Shown: one piece after another, positions 1 through 6,678 of the stretch
Layout of the letters: each line of letters begins with the position of its first letter
Numbering within the stretch: the stretch's first letter is position 1
DNA from: Thermoanaerobaculia bacterium
GTDB lineage: Bacteria > Acidobacteriota > Thermoanaerobaculia > UBA5066 > DATFVB01
DNA: 47,097 nt
Reading direction: 5' to 3'
Assembly (NCBI GenBank): GCA_035260525.1
Contig: DATFVB010000206.1
Location: 1-47,097, forward strand
Program-made: the position numbers and the translations under genes
Notes under the pieces: generated by a model
Seen by the model: the letters and a program-made list of their open reading frames with translations, nothing else
Database searches by the model: none
Told to the model about the DNA's origin: nothing

Positions 1-315
1 CTCGGCCGCGGTCATCTCGTCGCAGCGGCGGTGCGTCATCCCGTGGAACGCGATCTCGTGGCCCGCCGACGCGATCCGCTTCACGAGCGCGGGGTAGCGC
101 CGGGCGATCCAGCCGACGACGAAGAAGGTCGCTCGCCGGCCCGCGGCGGAGAACCGCTCGAGGAGCGCGGCGGCGTTGCGCTCGATCGTCGGCTCGAACG
201 CGTCCCAGTTCCGCGGATCGGAGTAGTGCTCGTCGCCGCAGATGCAGAACCATTCCTCGAGATCGACCGTGAGGACGGCCGGCGCGGGATCGAAGCGGAC
301 GGGTTGCGCCGTCAT
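1..315 (-). CDS. Polysaccharide deacetylase, N-terminal part (cut by window edge)
   Basis: The first 105 residues of a NodB-type carbohydrate esterase are present; the rest lies beyond the left edge. The start reads AVLTVDLEEWF, where D18 fits the catalytic Asp of the family. Further on are ATFFVVGW and GHEIAFHGMTH, whose two His residues fit the H-x3-H metal site. The family removes N-acetyl groups from cell-wall or exopolysaccharides. The acidic LTVDLEEWF opening is typical of the exopolysaccharide-locus (DUF3473-type) members rather than peptidoglycan deacetylases, but this is a judgement from the N-terminus alone. Its ATG overlaps the stop of the upstream glycosyltransferase (ATGA), so the two are probably co-translated and act on the same glycan. 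Confidence 0.8.
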   Translation of the reverse strand, partial: MTAQPVRFDPAPAVLTVDLEEWFCICGDEHYSDPRNWDAFEPTIERNAAALLERFSAAGRRATFFVVGWIARRYPALVKRIASAGHEIAFHGMTHRRCDEMTAAE

Positions 316-995
316 TCCGTCTCGAAGACCTTGATGAACACGGCTCCCCACGAAATCTTCCACGTGTCGCGGAAAGGGCGGTAATGCGACGGCCCCCCGT
401 AGATCGCGCGGATCGGGACGGTCGCGAAACGGCGGACGAAGGGCGCCGCCTTCAGCAGCATCTCCGTCTCGACGAGATACCCGTTGGCGCGCAGCCGGAC
501 CTTCGCCAGAAGCGCCGAAGCGACCGCGCGGAACCCCGACTGGCCGTCCTCGACCCGCAGCCCCGTCATCCTCGAGAGGATCATGTCGCCGATCCGGTTG
601 GTCTCGTATCGGTAGGCGGGGATCGCGTCCGGCTCTCCCATCCGGGAGCCGATCACGAAGGGCTCGCCGCGTCCCGCGGCGTCGAGGAACTTCGGGATCT
701 CCGCCGGGTCGTGCTGACCGTCGCCGTCGAGGAATACCACGTGCGACACGCGCGGGTTCGCGAGGAGGCTCTCGAGGCCCGTCCGGATCGCCGCGCCCTT
801 CCCGCCGTTCTCGCGCCGCGTGAGGACGCGGGCTCCGGCGCGGGCCGCCTCGGCGCCCGTGGCGTCCCGCGACCCGTCGTCGACGACCACGACGTTCGCC
901 ACGTGCCGCTTCGCCGCGGCGACGACGGGACCGATCGTCGGGGCGCACTCGAAGGCGGGAATGAGCGCGGCGAAGGCCAGCGGCATCTCCGGCAT
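312..995 (-). CDS. Family 2 glycosyltransferase (DPM1/DPG-synthase-like)
   Basis: A 227-residue GT-A fold enzyme. It has the nucleotide-binding VVVVDDGS motif (D39-D40), ENGGKGAAIRTG, and a DGDGQHDP segment (D90-x-D92) that coordinates the metal and sugar nucleotide. There is no C-terminal membrane anchor, as in the short dolichyl/polyprenyl-phosphate hexose synthases, so it probably transfers a hexose from a nucleotide sugar to a lipid carrier at the cytoplasmic face. The exact donor and acceptor cannot be read from the sequence. It is followed by the deacetylase with a 4-bp overlap. A TAGAAT hexamer lies 9 nt upstream of the ATG on this strand, and no Shine-Dalgarno sequence is visible. Confidence 0.85.
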   Translation of the reverse strand: MPEMPLAFAALIPAFECAPTIGPVVAAAKRHVANVVVVDDGSRDATGAEAARAGARVLTRRENGGKGAAIRTGLESLLANPRVSHVVFLDGDGQHDPAEIPKFLDAAGRGEPFVIGSRMGEPDAIPAYRYETNRIGDMILSRMTGLRVEDGQSGFRAVASALLAKVRLRANGYLVETEMLLKAAPFVRRFATVPIRAIYGGPSHYRPFRDTWKISWGAVFIKVFETE

Positions 996-1004
996 GAACC
1001 CGCG

Positions 1005-1010
1005 ATTCTA
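1005..1010 (-). promoter_or_regulatory. Probable -10 element (TAGAAT) of the glycosyltransferase gene
   Basis: TAGAAT on the minus strand, 9 nt before the ATG at 995. It would place the transcript start within about 2-3 nt of the start codon. It lies divergently from the -10 of the M48 gene. No good -35 was seen. Confidence 0.45.
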
Positions 1011-1034
1011 ACGTTCGAGGGAACGGCCGCGCCG

Positions 1035-1040
1035 TAGAAT
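1035..1040 (+). promoter_or_regulatory. Probable -10 element (TAGAAT) of the M48 protease gene
   Basis: TAGAAT followed by 7 nt and then the GTG at 1048; there is no Shine-Dalgarno sequence. This predicts a leaderless mRNA. Upstream, an inverted repeat CGTTC-GAGG-GAACG (1012-1025) lies between the two divergent -10 elements. Confidence 0.5.
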
Positions 1041-1047
1041 CCGGATC

Positions 1048-2337
1048 GTGAAGCGCGCCGGGCTCGTCATGATGTTCCTGGCCGCGGCGGCTCTGCCCTC
1101 GCGGGGCGCCGGCCAGCGCGCCGCCGCGCCTTCGGCGCCCCCGCAGCCGGCGACGGCCGCCGCGAGCCCCGAGGAGAAAGTCGAGATCCCCCGGGATCAG
1201 AGCCGCCAGATCCGCTACATGCACGGCCGCTATGCGCTCTCGATCGCCGGGAGCCTGTGGGGACTCGCGGTGCTCTGGGGACTCCTGCGCTTCCGGTTCT
1301 CCGCGCGGATGCGCGATTGGGCGCGGCGGCGCACGGGTCGCGAGAACCTCGCCGTCTTCCTCTATTTCGGGCTCTTCGTCCTCGTCACGTCGCTTTTCGC
1401 CCTCCCGCTCGACGTTTATTCCGGCTGGTACCGCGAGAAGCGGTACGGTTTCGCGCACCAGAGCCTTCCGCAATGGTTCGGCGACTGGGGGAAGGGGCTC
1501 GGGCTCGGCGTCGTCCTCGGCGGCGTGTTCGCGGTTGCGCTCTACGCCGTCATTCGCCGCTTTCCGCGCCGGTGGTGGCTGATCGGCGCGGCCGTGGCGA
1601 TGGCGTTCACGATCTTCGCGGTCGCCGTCGAGCCGGTGTTCATCGCGCCGCTCTTCAACAAGTTCACGCCGCTCGCGCCGGGGCCGCTGAAGACGAAGCT
1701 TCTGGACCTCGCGCACTCGCAGGGAATCGCCGCCGACGACGTGTACGAGGTCGACGCGAGCCGCCAGTCGGGGCACACGAACGCCTACGTCGCGGGGCTC
1801 CTCGGGACCGAGCGGATCGTCATCTACGACACGCTGCTCCAGACCCAGACGCCTCGCGAGATCGTGGCGGTCATGGGGCACGAGATGGGACACTACGTCC
1901 TCCATCACCTGTGGAAGGGGCTCGCGCTCGGGGCGGTCCTGATCCTCCTCGGCGCGGGACTCGTGAAGGGGCTCTACCCTCGACTCGCCGCGCGGCGGGG
2001 AGAACGCTGGGCGATCGGCCCCGTCTCGGATCCCGCCGGCCTGCCGCTCGTGCTCCTGATCGTCTCGGTCTTTTCGTTCCTCGCGGCGCCCGCCGCCAAC
2101 GCCTTCTCGCGCTGGGAGGAGCACCAGGCGGACGCGTTTTCCCTGGACGTCGTGCGCGATCCCGACGCGCTCGCGGCGGGCTTTGCGAAGTTCAACACGC
2201 ACGACCTGTCGGAGTACGATCCGCCGCGGATCATCGAGCTCTGGTTCTACACGCACCCGTCGCTCAAGCACCGGATCGAGTTCTGCGAGGAATGGAAACG
2301 GGAGCACGCGGCCGCCGCGAAGGGAGAGACGTCATGA
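1048..2337 (+). CDS. M48 family (Ste24/CAAX-protease-like) membrane zinc metalloprotease
   Basis: A 429-residue integral membrane protease. Zinc ligands are in MGHEMGH (H278, E279, H282), with a third ligand in the downstream EEHQAD segment (E358). There is an N-terminal signal-like helix, and several hydrophobic segments lie on both sides of the active site, matching the Ste24p (M48A) layout. In bacteria these enzymes are thought to act in envelope protein quality control; no prenyl substrate is implied. The GTG start is chosen because it sits 7 nt after TAGAAT and yields the signal-like [18 protein letters not shown] start. The stop overlaps the ATG of the isomerase gene (ATGA). Confidence 0.88.
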   Translation: MKRAGLVMMFLAAAALPSRGAGQRAAAPSAPPQPATAAASPEEKVEIPRDQSRQIRYMHGRYALSIAGSLWGLAVLWGLLRFRFSARMRDWARRRTGRENLAVFLYFGLFVLVTSLFALPLDVYSGWYREKRYGFAHQSLPQWFGDWGKGLGLGVVLGGVFAVALYAVIRRFPRRWWLIGAAVAMAFTIFAVAVEPVFIAPLFNKFTPLAPGPLKTKLLDLAHSQGIAADDVYEVDASRQSGHTNAYVAGLLGTERIVIYDTLLQTQTPREIVAVMGHEMGHYVLHHLWKGLALGAVLILLGAGLVKGLYPRLAARRGERWAIGPVSDPAGLPLVLLIVSVFSFLAAPAANAFSRWEEHQADAFSLDVVRDPDALAAGFAKFNTHDLSEYDPPRIIELWFYTHPSLKHRIEFCEEWKREHAAAAKGETS

Positions 2338-3275
2338 GGAAGGGACCGTTCGCCTCGGTGGTGCTCCTGTTCGCGGCCGCCGCGTTCGGAGAAACGATGC
2401 CCGTCCCGGCGCCCACCGCGAAGCCCGCCGCCCCGACGAGCGCCGACGTCCTCGCCGCCTCGAAATCCTCCGACTGGCGGCCGATCCCGCCCGAGAACAC
2501 GCTCTACCTCGATCTCGCCTCGGGGCGCGTCGTGATCGAGCTCGCGCCCGCGTTCGCTCCCGAGCATTTCGCGAACATCGTGAAGCTCGTCCGGGAGAAG
2601 TATTACGACGGGCTCGCGATCGTCCGCTCGCAGGACAACTACGTCGTCCAGTGGGGAGACCCGAACGGCGACGACAAGGCGAAGGCGAAGTCTCTCGGCG
2701 ATGCGAAGGCGACGCTTCCCGGCGAGCTGACGCGCGCCAATGCCTCCGCGCTGCCGTTCACACGTCTCGAGGGCCCCGACGGCTACGCGCCGGAATCCGG
2801 GTTCTCGAACGGATTCCCGGCCGGGCGCGACCCGAAGAGCGGCGAAGCCTGGCTCGCGCACTGCTACGGGATGGTCGGCGTCGGCCGCGGCGACGACCCG
2901 AAGTCGGGAAACGGAAGCGAGCTCTACGTCGTGATCGGAAACGCGCCGCGGCATCTCGACCGGAACGTCACGGTCGTCGGACGCGTCGTCAAGGGAATCG
3001 AGCTCCTCTCGACGCTCCCGCGCGGTTCGGGGCCGCTCGGCTTCTACGACAAGCCAGCGCAGTTCGTCCCGATAGAGTCGGTCCGGCTCGCGGCCGACCT
3101 CCCGGCGAAAGAGAGAACGAACCTCGAAGCCCTCCGCACCGACACGCCGACCTTCGCCGCCTGGGTCGAGTCGCGCCGGAACCGGCGCGAGAGCTGGTTC
3201 GTCCGGCCGGCGGGGTACGTCTCGCTCTGCAACGTTCCGTTGCCGGTGCGGCCGGCGGCGAAGCCCGCTCCGTAG
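2334..3275 (+). CDS. Secreted cyclophilin-type peptidyl-prolyl cis-trans isomerase
   Basis: A 313-residue protein with an N-terminal signal sequence ([15 protein letters not shown]) followed by a cyclophilin-like domain from about residue 55 to 250. Visible landmarks are [21 protein letters not shown], the loop [15 protein letters not shown] (which keeps the catalytic-type Arg but replaces the usual F-H before it), and the C-terminal [20 protein letters not shown] region of about 60 residues after the domain is not assigned. It probably assists folding of exported proteins together with the M48 protease gene, with which it overlaps by 4 bp. The unusual loop could lower isomerase activity. Confidence 0.82.
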   Translation: MRKGPFASVVLLFAAAAFGETMPVPAPTAKPAAPTSADVLAASKSSDWRPIPPENTLYLDLASGRVVIELAPAFAPEHFANIVKLVREKYYDGLAIVRSQDNYVVQWGDPNGDDKAKAKSLGDAKATLPGELTRANASALPFTRLEGPDGYAPESGFSNGFPAGRDPKSGEAWLAHCYGMVGVGRGDDPKSGNGSELYVVIGNAPRHLDRNVTVVGRVVKGIELLSTLPRGSGPLGFYDKPAQFVPIESVRLAADLPAKERTNLEALRTDTPTFAAWVESRRNRRESWFVRPAGYVSLCNVPLPVRPAAKPAP

Positions 3276-3279
3276 CCTC

Positions 3280-4068
3280 GTGCCGGCTTTCCGAAAACCT
3301 CATCGCCTGGTTTTCCGAATGCTTGCCGCCGGTCTGGGAATGATCGCGATCGGCGGGCCGATCGCGCCTGGGCGAGAAGCGGACATCCTCTGGGAGCGAA
3401 CCGATGCCGGAAGGCGGGTGATCCGCTTCGCTCCTGCGGAGGTCGTTCGCGGCGCCTCCTTTTCGGACCTCGGGAAGCCGCCTTTCCGTTTCGATTTCGA
3501 GACCCGGCTCAGCGACGCTCTTCGGTTGCACCGGGCGGATCCTCCTCAGCCGGGAGACGATTACTGCGTCCAGCCGGTTCTCGGCGTCGTCATCGGAGCC
3601 GCCCCTGAAAAAGGCTTCGAAGGTCTCGCCGAAAAGCCGATCGTGCTGACAGTCACCGTCGAGCGGATCGTGCCGGGATTCGGCGAGGACGCTCGCCCCG
3701 CATCGCTGGTGTGGGCTCGTGTGAATCGAATCCTCACAGACCGAACTGGGAAGCGAGCGGAGAAAGAACAAGCGACCTTCCTCGAACGAATCGGCCGGGT
3801 CGAAATTCAGGGCATCACACTCTGCTCCGTCGTGCCCGGCTATCGCCTCCCGGTCCCCGGGGACCGGCTTCTCGTCGCCGGCGAGCCGGACCCCGAGAAT
3901 CCGCGAAATATCCAGACTTCCGAAGACGGTATTTTCTGTGTCGACGGCGATTTCGTCGTGGAACCCGGACCTGGTCCGGAAACCGAACGCCGCCGGACCC
4001 TTTCGGAAATCCTTCGGGCTTTCGGAATCCGAAACCCGAAATCCGAAACAGGTCCGAAATCCGAATGA
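3280..4068 (+). CDS. Hypothetical secreted protein; C-terminus encoded by an intergenic repeat
   Basis: A 262-residue protein from a GTG start 4 nt after the isomerase stop. An internal ATG at 3319 is an alternative start. A basic stretch (RKPHRLVFR) followed by a hydrophobic segment (MLAAGLGMIAIGG) looks like a signal peptide or anchor. The body has no family I recognise. It contains three Cys and many short beta-prone stretches such as KPIVLTVTVERIVPGF and GDRLLVAGEPD. The last 14 residues or so (GIRNPKSETGPKSE) are translated from the CGAAAT repeat that follows, so the original C-terminus may have been replaced when the repeat inserted. Function unknown. Confidence 0.6.
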   Translation: MPAFRKPHRLVFRMLAAGLGMIAIGGPIAPGREADILWERTDAGRRVIRFAPAEVVRGASFSDLGKPPFRFDFETRLSDALRLHRADPPQPGDDYCVQPVLGVVIGAAPEKGFEGLAEKPIVLTVTVERIVPGFGEDARPASLVWARVNRILTDRTGKRAEKEQATFLERIGRVEIQGITLCSVVPGYRLPVPGDRLLVAGEPDPENPRNIQTSEDGIFCVDGDFVVEPGPGPETERRRTLSEILRAFGIRNPKSETGPKSE

Positions 4069-4190
4069 CCGAAATACGAAAACGAAAAAACGGGGAAAGC
4101 CCGCAAAACGCCTCCCTTTCGGCCGTTCGGATTTCGAGATTCGAATTTGTTTCGTGTTTCGAGAATTCGTGCTTCGAGTTTTCGGGCGCG
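4017..4190. repeat. CGAAAT-type intergenic repeat with mirrored arms
   Basis: The left part (about 4021-4090) is a run of CGAAA-containing units spaced about 7 nt apart (CCGAAAC, CCGAAAT, CCGAAAC, and so on). The right part (about 4128-4187) carries the complementary TTTCG/ATTCG units, so the whole forms a loose inverted repeat around a short GC-rich centre. It is much more AT-rich than its surroundings. It begins inside the 3' end of the upstream ORF and ends just before the nuoA promoter. No transposase is present. Elements of this look occur between genes in various environmental genomes; that is from recollection and was not checked. Confidence 0.7.
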
Positions 4191-4198
4191 CCGCTCGG

Positions 4199-4227
4199 TT
4201 GACCCTCGCGGCGCGCCCGCATAGACT
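4199..4227 (+). promoter_or_regulatory. Probable sigma70-type promoter of the nuo operon
   Basis: A -35 hexamer TTGACC (4199-4204), a spacer of exactly 17 bp and a -10 hexamer TAGACT (4222-4227) give a close match to the sigma70 consensus. The predicted transcript start falls near 4234, inside the palindrome at 4231-4246. This leaves a leader of about 48 nt before nuoA. Confidence 0.65.
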
Positions 4228-4230
4228 CCT

Positions 4231-4246
4231 CGTGAAATTTTTCACG
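4231..4246. promoter_or_regulatory. Probable Rex operator upstream of nuoA
   Basis: A perfect inverted repeat, CGTGAAATTTTTCACG (7-bp arms, 2-bp centre). Extended by one base each side it matches the Rex-type pattern TTGTGAA-N4-TTCACAA at 11 of 14 defined positions. It covers the predicted transcription start, the expected position for a repressor. The last gene of this operon encodes Rex. A further half-site, GCGTGAAAA, follows around 4258-4266. Confidence 0.6.
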
Positions 4247-4272
4247 CACTCGGAATTGCGTGAAAAGAAGTC

Positions 4273-4278
4273 GGAGAG
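4273..4278 (+). promoter_or_regulatory. Shine-Dalgarno sequence of nuoA
   Basis: GGAGAG 3 nt before the GTG at 4282. It supports the GTG start and shows that this gene, unlike several others in the window, has a normal leader. Confidence 0.6.
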
Positions 4279-4281
4279 CGC

Positions 4282-4635
4282 GTGGCTTCATCCTTCATTC
4301 CGATTTTGGTGCTCATGGTCTTCGCGGCGCTCCTCGCAGCCGCCCTGCTCGGGCTCAACGCCATCCTCGGCCGGCACGTCCGGACCCGCCGCAAGCTCTC
4401 GACGTACGAGTGCGGCATGCCGCTCCTCGACGAGTCGAGGAAGCGCATCTCGGTCAAGTACTCGGTCGTGGCGATGGTCTTCATCCTGTTCGACGTCGAA
4501 ATCGCGTTCCTCTATCCCTGGACCGTCATCTTCCGGAGCCACGGCTGGGGAATGTTCCTCGAGATGATCGTCTTCCTCGCGACACTCGCAGTCGGCTACG
4601 CCTACATCTGGAAGAAGGGAGCCCTCGACTGGTGA
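4282..4635 (+). CDS. nuoA: NADH-quinone oxidoreductase subunit A
   Basis: A 117-residue complex I membrane subunit with three transmembrane helices (about residues 5-28, 60-80 and 88-108). The family signature YECGMPLLDESRKRISVKYSVVAMVFILFDVE is split here as YECGMP and FILFDVEIAFLYPW, lying at the quinone-site loop and TM2. Acidic residues in FDVE belong to the quinone-proximal channel. The start is GTG with GGAGAG in front. It is the first gene of the operon, directly behind a sigma70 promoter and Rex-like palindrome. Unusually it is followed by nuoE instead of nuoB. Confidence 0.97.
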   Translation: MASSFIPILVLMVFAALLAAALLGLNAILGRHVRTRRKLSTYECGMPLLDESRKRISVKYSVVAMVFILFDVEIAFLYPWTVIFRSHGWGMFLEMIVFLATLAVGYAYIWKKGALDW

Positions 4636-4642
4636 CGGCGCG

Positions 4643-5161
4643 ATGAAGAAGCTCCGCTATTCGTCGCGGGAATGCGGCGCTCCCTTTTCCTTCACGCCGG
4701 AGGAGAGCCGCGCGATCGACTCGCTCCTCGGCAAATACCCGACGAAACAGGCCGCGCTCCTCCCGGTCCTCTGGATCGTCCAGGACCGGATGGGGTGGAT
4801 CCCGCGGGAGGCCGTCGAGGCGGTCGCCGATCTCCTCGGGCTCTCGACGGCGTTCGTGGACGGGGTGCTCACCTTCTACACGATGTACAACCTCGAGCCG
4901 ATCGGAAGGTACGACCTCCAGTTCTGCACGTCGATCTCCTGCCACTTGAACGGCGCCGACGACCTCCTCGCCCACTGCGAGAGGAAGCTCGGCATCCACG
5001 CCGGCGAGACGACCCCGGATCGGAAGTTCACGATCACGGAGGTCGAGTGCATCGCGGGATGCGACCGCGCCCCCTCGATGCAGGTCAACGACCGGTACCA
5101 CGAGCCGATGACGCCCGAGAAGCTCGACGCGCTCCTGGCCGACCTCGCGAAGGAAGCCTGA
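4643..5161 (+). CDS. nuoE: NADH-quinone oxidoreductase subunit E
   Basis: A 172-residue thioredoxin-like [2Fe-2S] subunit of the NADH-oxidising arm. Cluster N1a ligands are visible as C95-x4-C100 (FCTSISC) and C136-x3-C140 (ECIAGC). The N-terminal helical bundle contains AALLPVLWIVQDRMGWIP, a standard NuoE segment. It lies 7 nt after nuoA and 1 nt before nuoF, so expression is coupled. It forms the NADH dehydrogenase module with NuoF and NuoG. Confidence 0.97.
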   Translation: MKKLRYSSRECGAPFSFTPEESRAIDSLLGKYPTKQAALLPVLWIVQDRMGWIPREAVEAVADLLGLSTAFVDGVLTFYTMYNLEPIGRYDLQFCTSISCHLNGADDLLAHCERKLGIHAGETTPDRKFTITEVECIAGCDRAPSMQVNDRYHEPMTPEKLDALLADLAKEA

Positions 5162-5162
5162 C

Positions 5163-6473
5163 GTGGCGTACGAGAAAGTCCTGCTCGCGCGGATCGGCAA
5201 GGAGAACTCGCGCGCGATCGACGGGTACGTCCGCGACGGCGGGTACCGGGCCTGGGAGAAGGTCCTGCGGGAGAAACCCGAACCGGCGTCGATCTCCGAG
5301 ACGGTGAAGAAATCGGGGCTCCGGGGCCGCGGCGGCGCGGGATTCCCGACGGGCGTGAAATGGACGTTCATCCCGAAGGACACGAAAGGGAAGCCGATCT
5401 ACCTCGTCCTGAACGCCGACGAATCGGAGCCGGGCACGTTCAAGGACCGGCTCCTGATCGAGCGCGACCCGCATCTCGTCCTCGAGGGGATGATGATCTC
5501 GGCGTACGCGATCGGCTGCCGGCGCGCCTATATCTACATCCGCGGCGAGTTCTGGGACGGAGCGCGGATCCTGACCGACGCGATCCGCGAGGCGTACGGG
5601 AAGGGATATCTGGGCGAGAACGTGAAGGGCTCGGGCGTCGAGCTCGACATCGTCGTCCACCGGGGAGCCGGCGCGTACATCTGCGGCGAAGAGACGGCGC
5701 TCCTGGAATCCCTGGAAGGAAAGCGCGGCCAGCCGCGCGTCAAGCCGCCCTTTCCCGCGGTATCGGGCGCGTTCGCGTGCCCGACGATCGTCAACAACGT
5801 CGAGACCATCGCCTGCGTGCCGCTCATCATGAACCGCGGCGCGGAATGGTTCGCCGGGATCGGCCGGAACGAAAAGAACACCGGGCCGAAGCTCTATTGC
5901 CTGTCGGGCCACGTGAACCGCCCGGGCGTCTACGAGGCCCCGATGGGGCTGCCGCTCAAGGACCTGATCTTCGGCGACGAGTACGGCCGCGGAATGCGCG
6001 GGAACCGGAACGTGAAGGCGGTCATCCCGGGAGGCGCGTCGGCGCCGATGCTGACCGCCGCCGAGATCGAGGACTGCCCGCTCGACTTCGACGGGGTCGC
6101 GGCGAAAGGGTCGATGCTCGGCTCGGCGGCGATCGTCGTGATGAACGAGGACACCTGCATCGTGCGCGCGGCGAGGAACCTCGCGAAGTTCTTCGCGCAC
6201 GAGTCGTGCGGCCAGTGCACGCCGTGCCGGGAAGGGTGCCCCTGGCTCCTGAAGGTCCTCACGCGGATCGAGGCGGGGCAGGGGCGGCCCGAGGACGTCG
6301 AGCTGCTGCTCCCGATGGCCCGGCAGATGAACAACGGCATGACGCTCTGCGTCTTCGCGGACGCGGCGGTCGGACACGTCGTCTCGACGGTCCCGAAGTT
6401 CCGCGAGGAATACGACTATCACGTCGCCCACAAGCGGTGCCTGGTCGGCGCACGAGAAGAGGTCGTGGCGTGA
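5163..6473 (+). CDS. nuoF: NADH-quinone oxidoreductase subunit F (NADH/FMN-binding)
   Basis: A 436-residue flavoprotein that oxidises NADH. Motifs in order are the FMN/NADH glycine-rich GLRGRGGAGFPTG (about residues 51-63), NADESEPGTFKDR (about 85-97), CGEETALLESLEG (about 175-187), and the [4Fe-4S] N3 ligands C349-x2-C352-x2-C355 and C396. The start is GTG, 1 nt after the nuoE stop. The terminal codons GTG-GCG-TGA form the beginning of a 27-bp tandem repeat that fills the space to nuoG. Confidence 0.97.
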   Translation: MAYEKVLLARIGKENSRAIDGYVRDGGYRAWEKVLREKPEPASISETVKKSGLRGRGGAGFPTGVKWTFIPKDTKGKPIYLVLNADESEPGTFKDRLLIERDPHLVLEGMMISAYAIGCRRAYIYIRGEFWDGARILTDAIREAYGKGYLGENVKGSGVELDIVVHRGAGAYICGEETALLESLEGKRGQPRVKPPFPAVSGAFACPTIVNNVETIACVPLIMNRGAEWFAGIGRNEKNTGPKLYCLSGHVNRPGVYEAPMGLPLKDLIFGDEYGRGMRGNRNVKAVIPGGASAPMLTAAEIEDCPLDFDGVAAKGSMLGSAAIVVMNEDTCIVRAARNLAKFFAHESCGQCTPCREGCPWLLKVLTRIEAGQGRPEDVELLLPMARQMNNGMTLCVFADAAVGHVVSTVPKFREEYDYHVAHKRCLVGAREEVVA

Positions 6474-6572
6474 TCGCCGCGCAAATCGAACGTGGCGTGA
6501 TCGCCGCGCGAATCGAACGTGGCGTGATCGCCGCGCAAATCGAACGTGGCGTGATCGCCGCGCGAACTGAAC
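6465..6572 (+). repeat. Four tandem 27-bp repeats at the nuoF stop codon
   Basis: Four consecutive 27-bp copies (6465-6491, 6492-6518, 6519-6545, 6546-6572), each starting with GTGGCGTGA, i.e. the last two codons and stop of nuoF. Copies alternate between GCAAATCGAAC and GCGAATCGAAC endings, with copy 4 slightly changed, which suggests a 54-bp doubling of an original pair. A fifth start, GTGGCACGA, follows at 6573. Because 27 is divisible by 3, every copy restates the stop in the nuoF frame. Confidence 0.95.
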
Positions 6573-6607
6573 GTGGCACGACAATGACGAGAGGCATCGG
6601 CGGGGCG

Positions 6608-6666
6608 TCGCGGCGGCAAGCCGCTCGAAGGACGTCCCGCGCGGGGAGCTCGCGGCGGTAAGCCGC
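6608..6666 (+). repeat. Two direct 17-bp repeats, each a small hairpin, before nuoG
   Basis: TCGCGGCGGCAAGCCGC at 6608-6624 and TCGCGGCGGTAAGCCGC at 6650-6666. Each folds as GCGGC-loop-GCCGC. The second ends 12 nt before the nuoG ATG, where only a weak GAAG-type ribosome site is seen. They may affect translation or mRNA stability at the nuoF/nuoG junction; this is inference. Confidence 0.6.
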
Positions 6667-6678
6667 GAAGAATATTCG

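Noticed and set aside
6465-6572. CRISPR-like array
   Set aside because: Units are contiguous 27-bp copies with no unique spacers, and no cas gene is in the window.
6419-6619. Minus-strand 66-codon frame with repeated RGDHATFD units
   Set aside because: It only reflects the 27-bp tandem repeat read backwards. There is no start context and no family.
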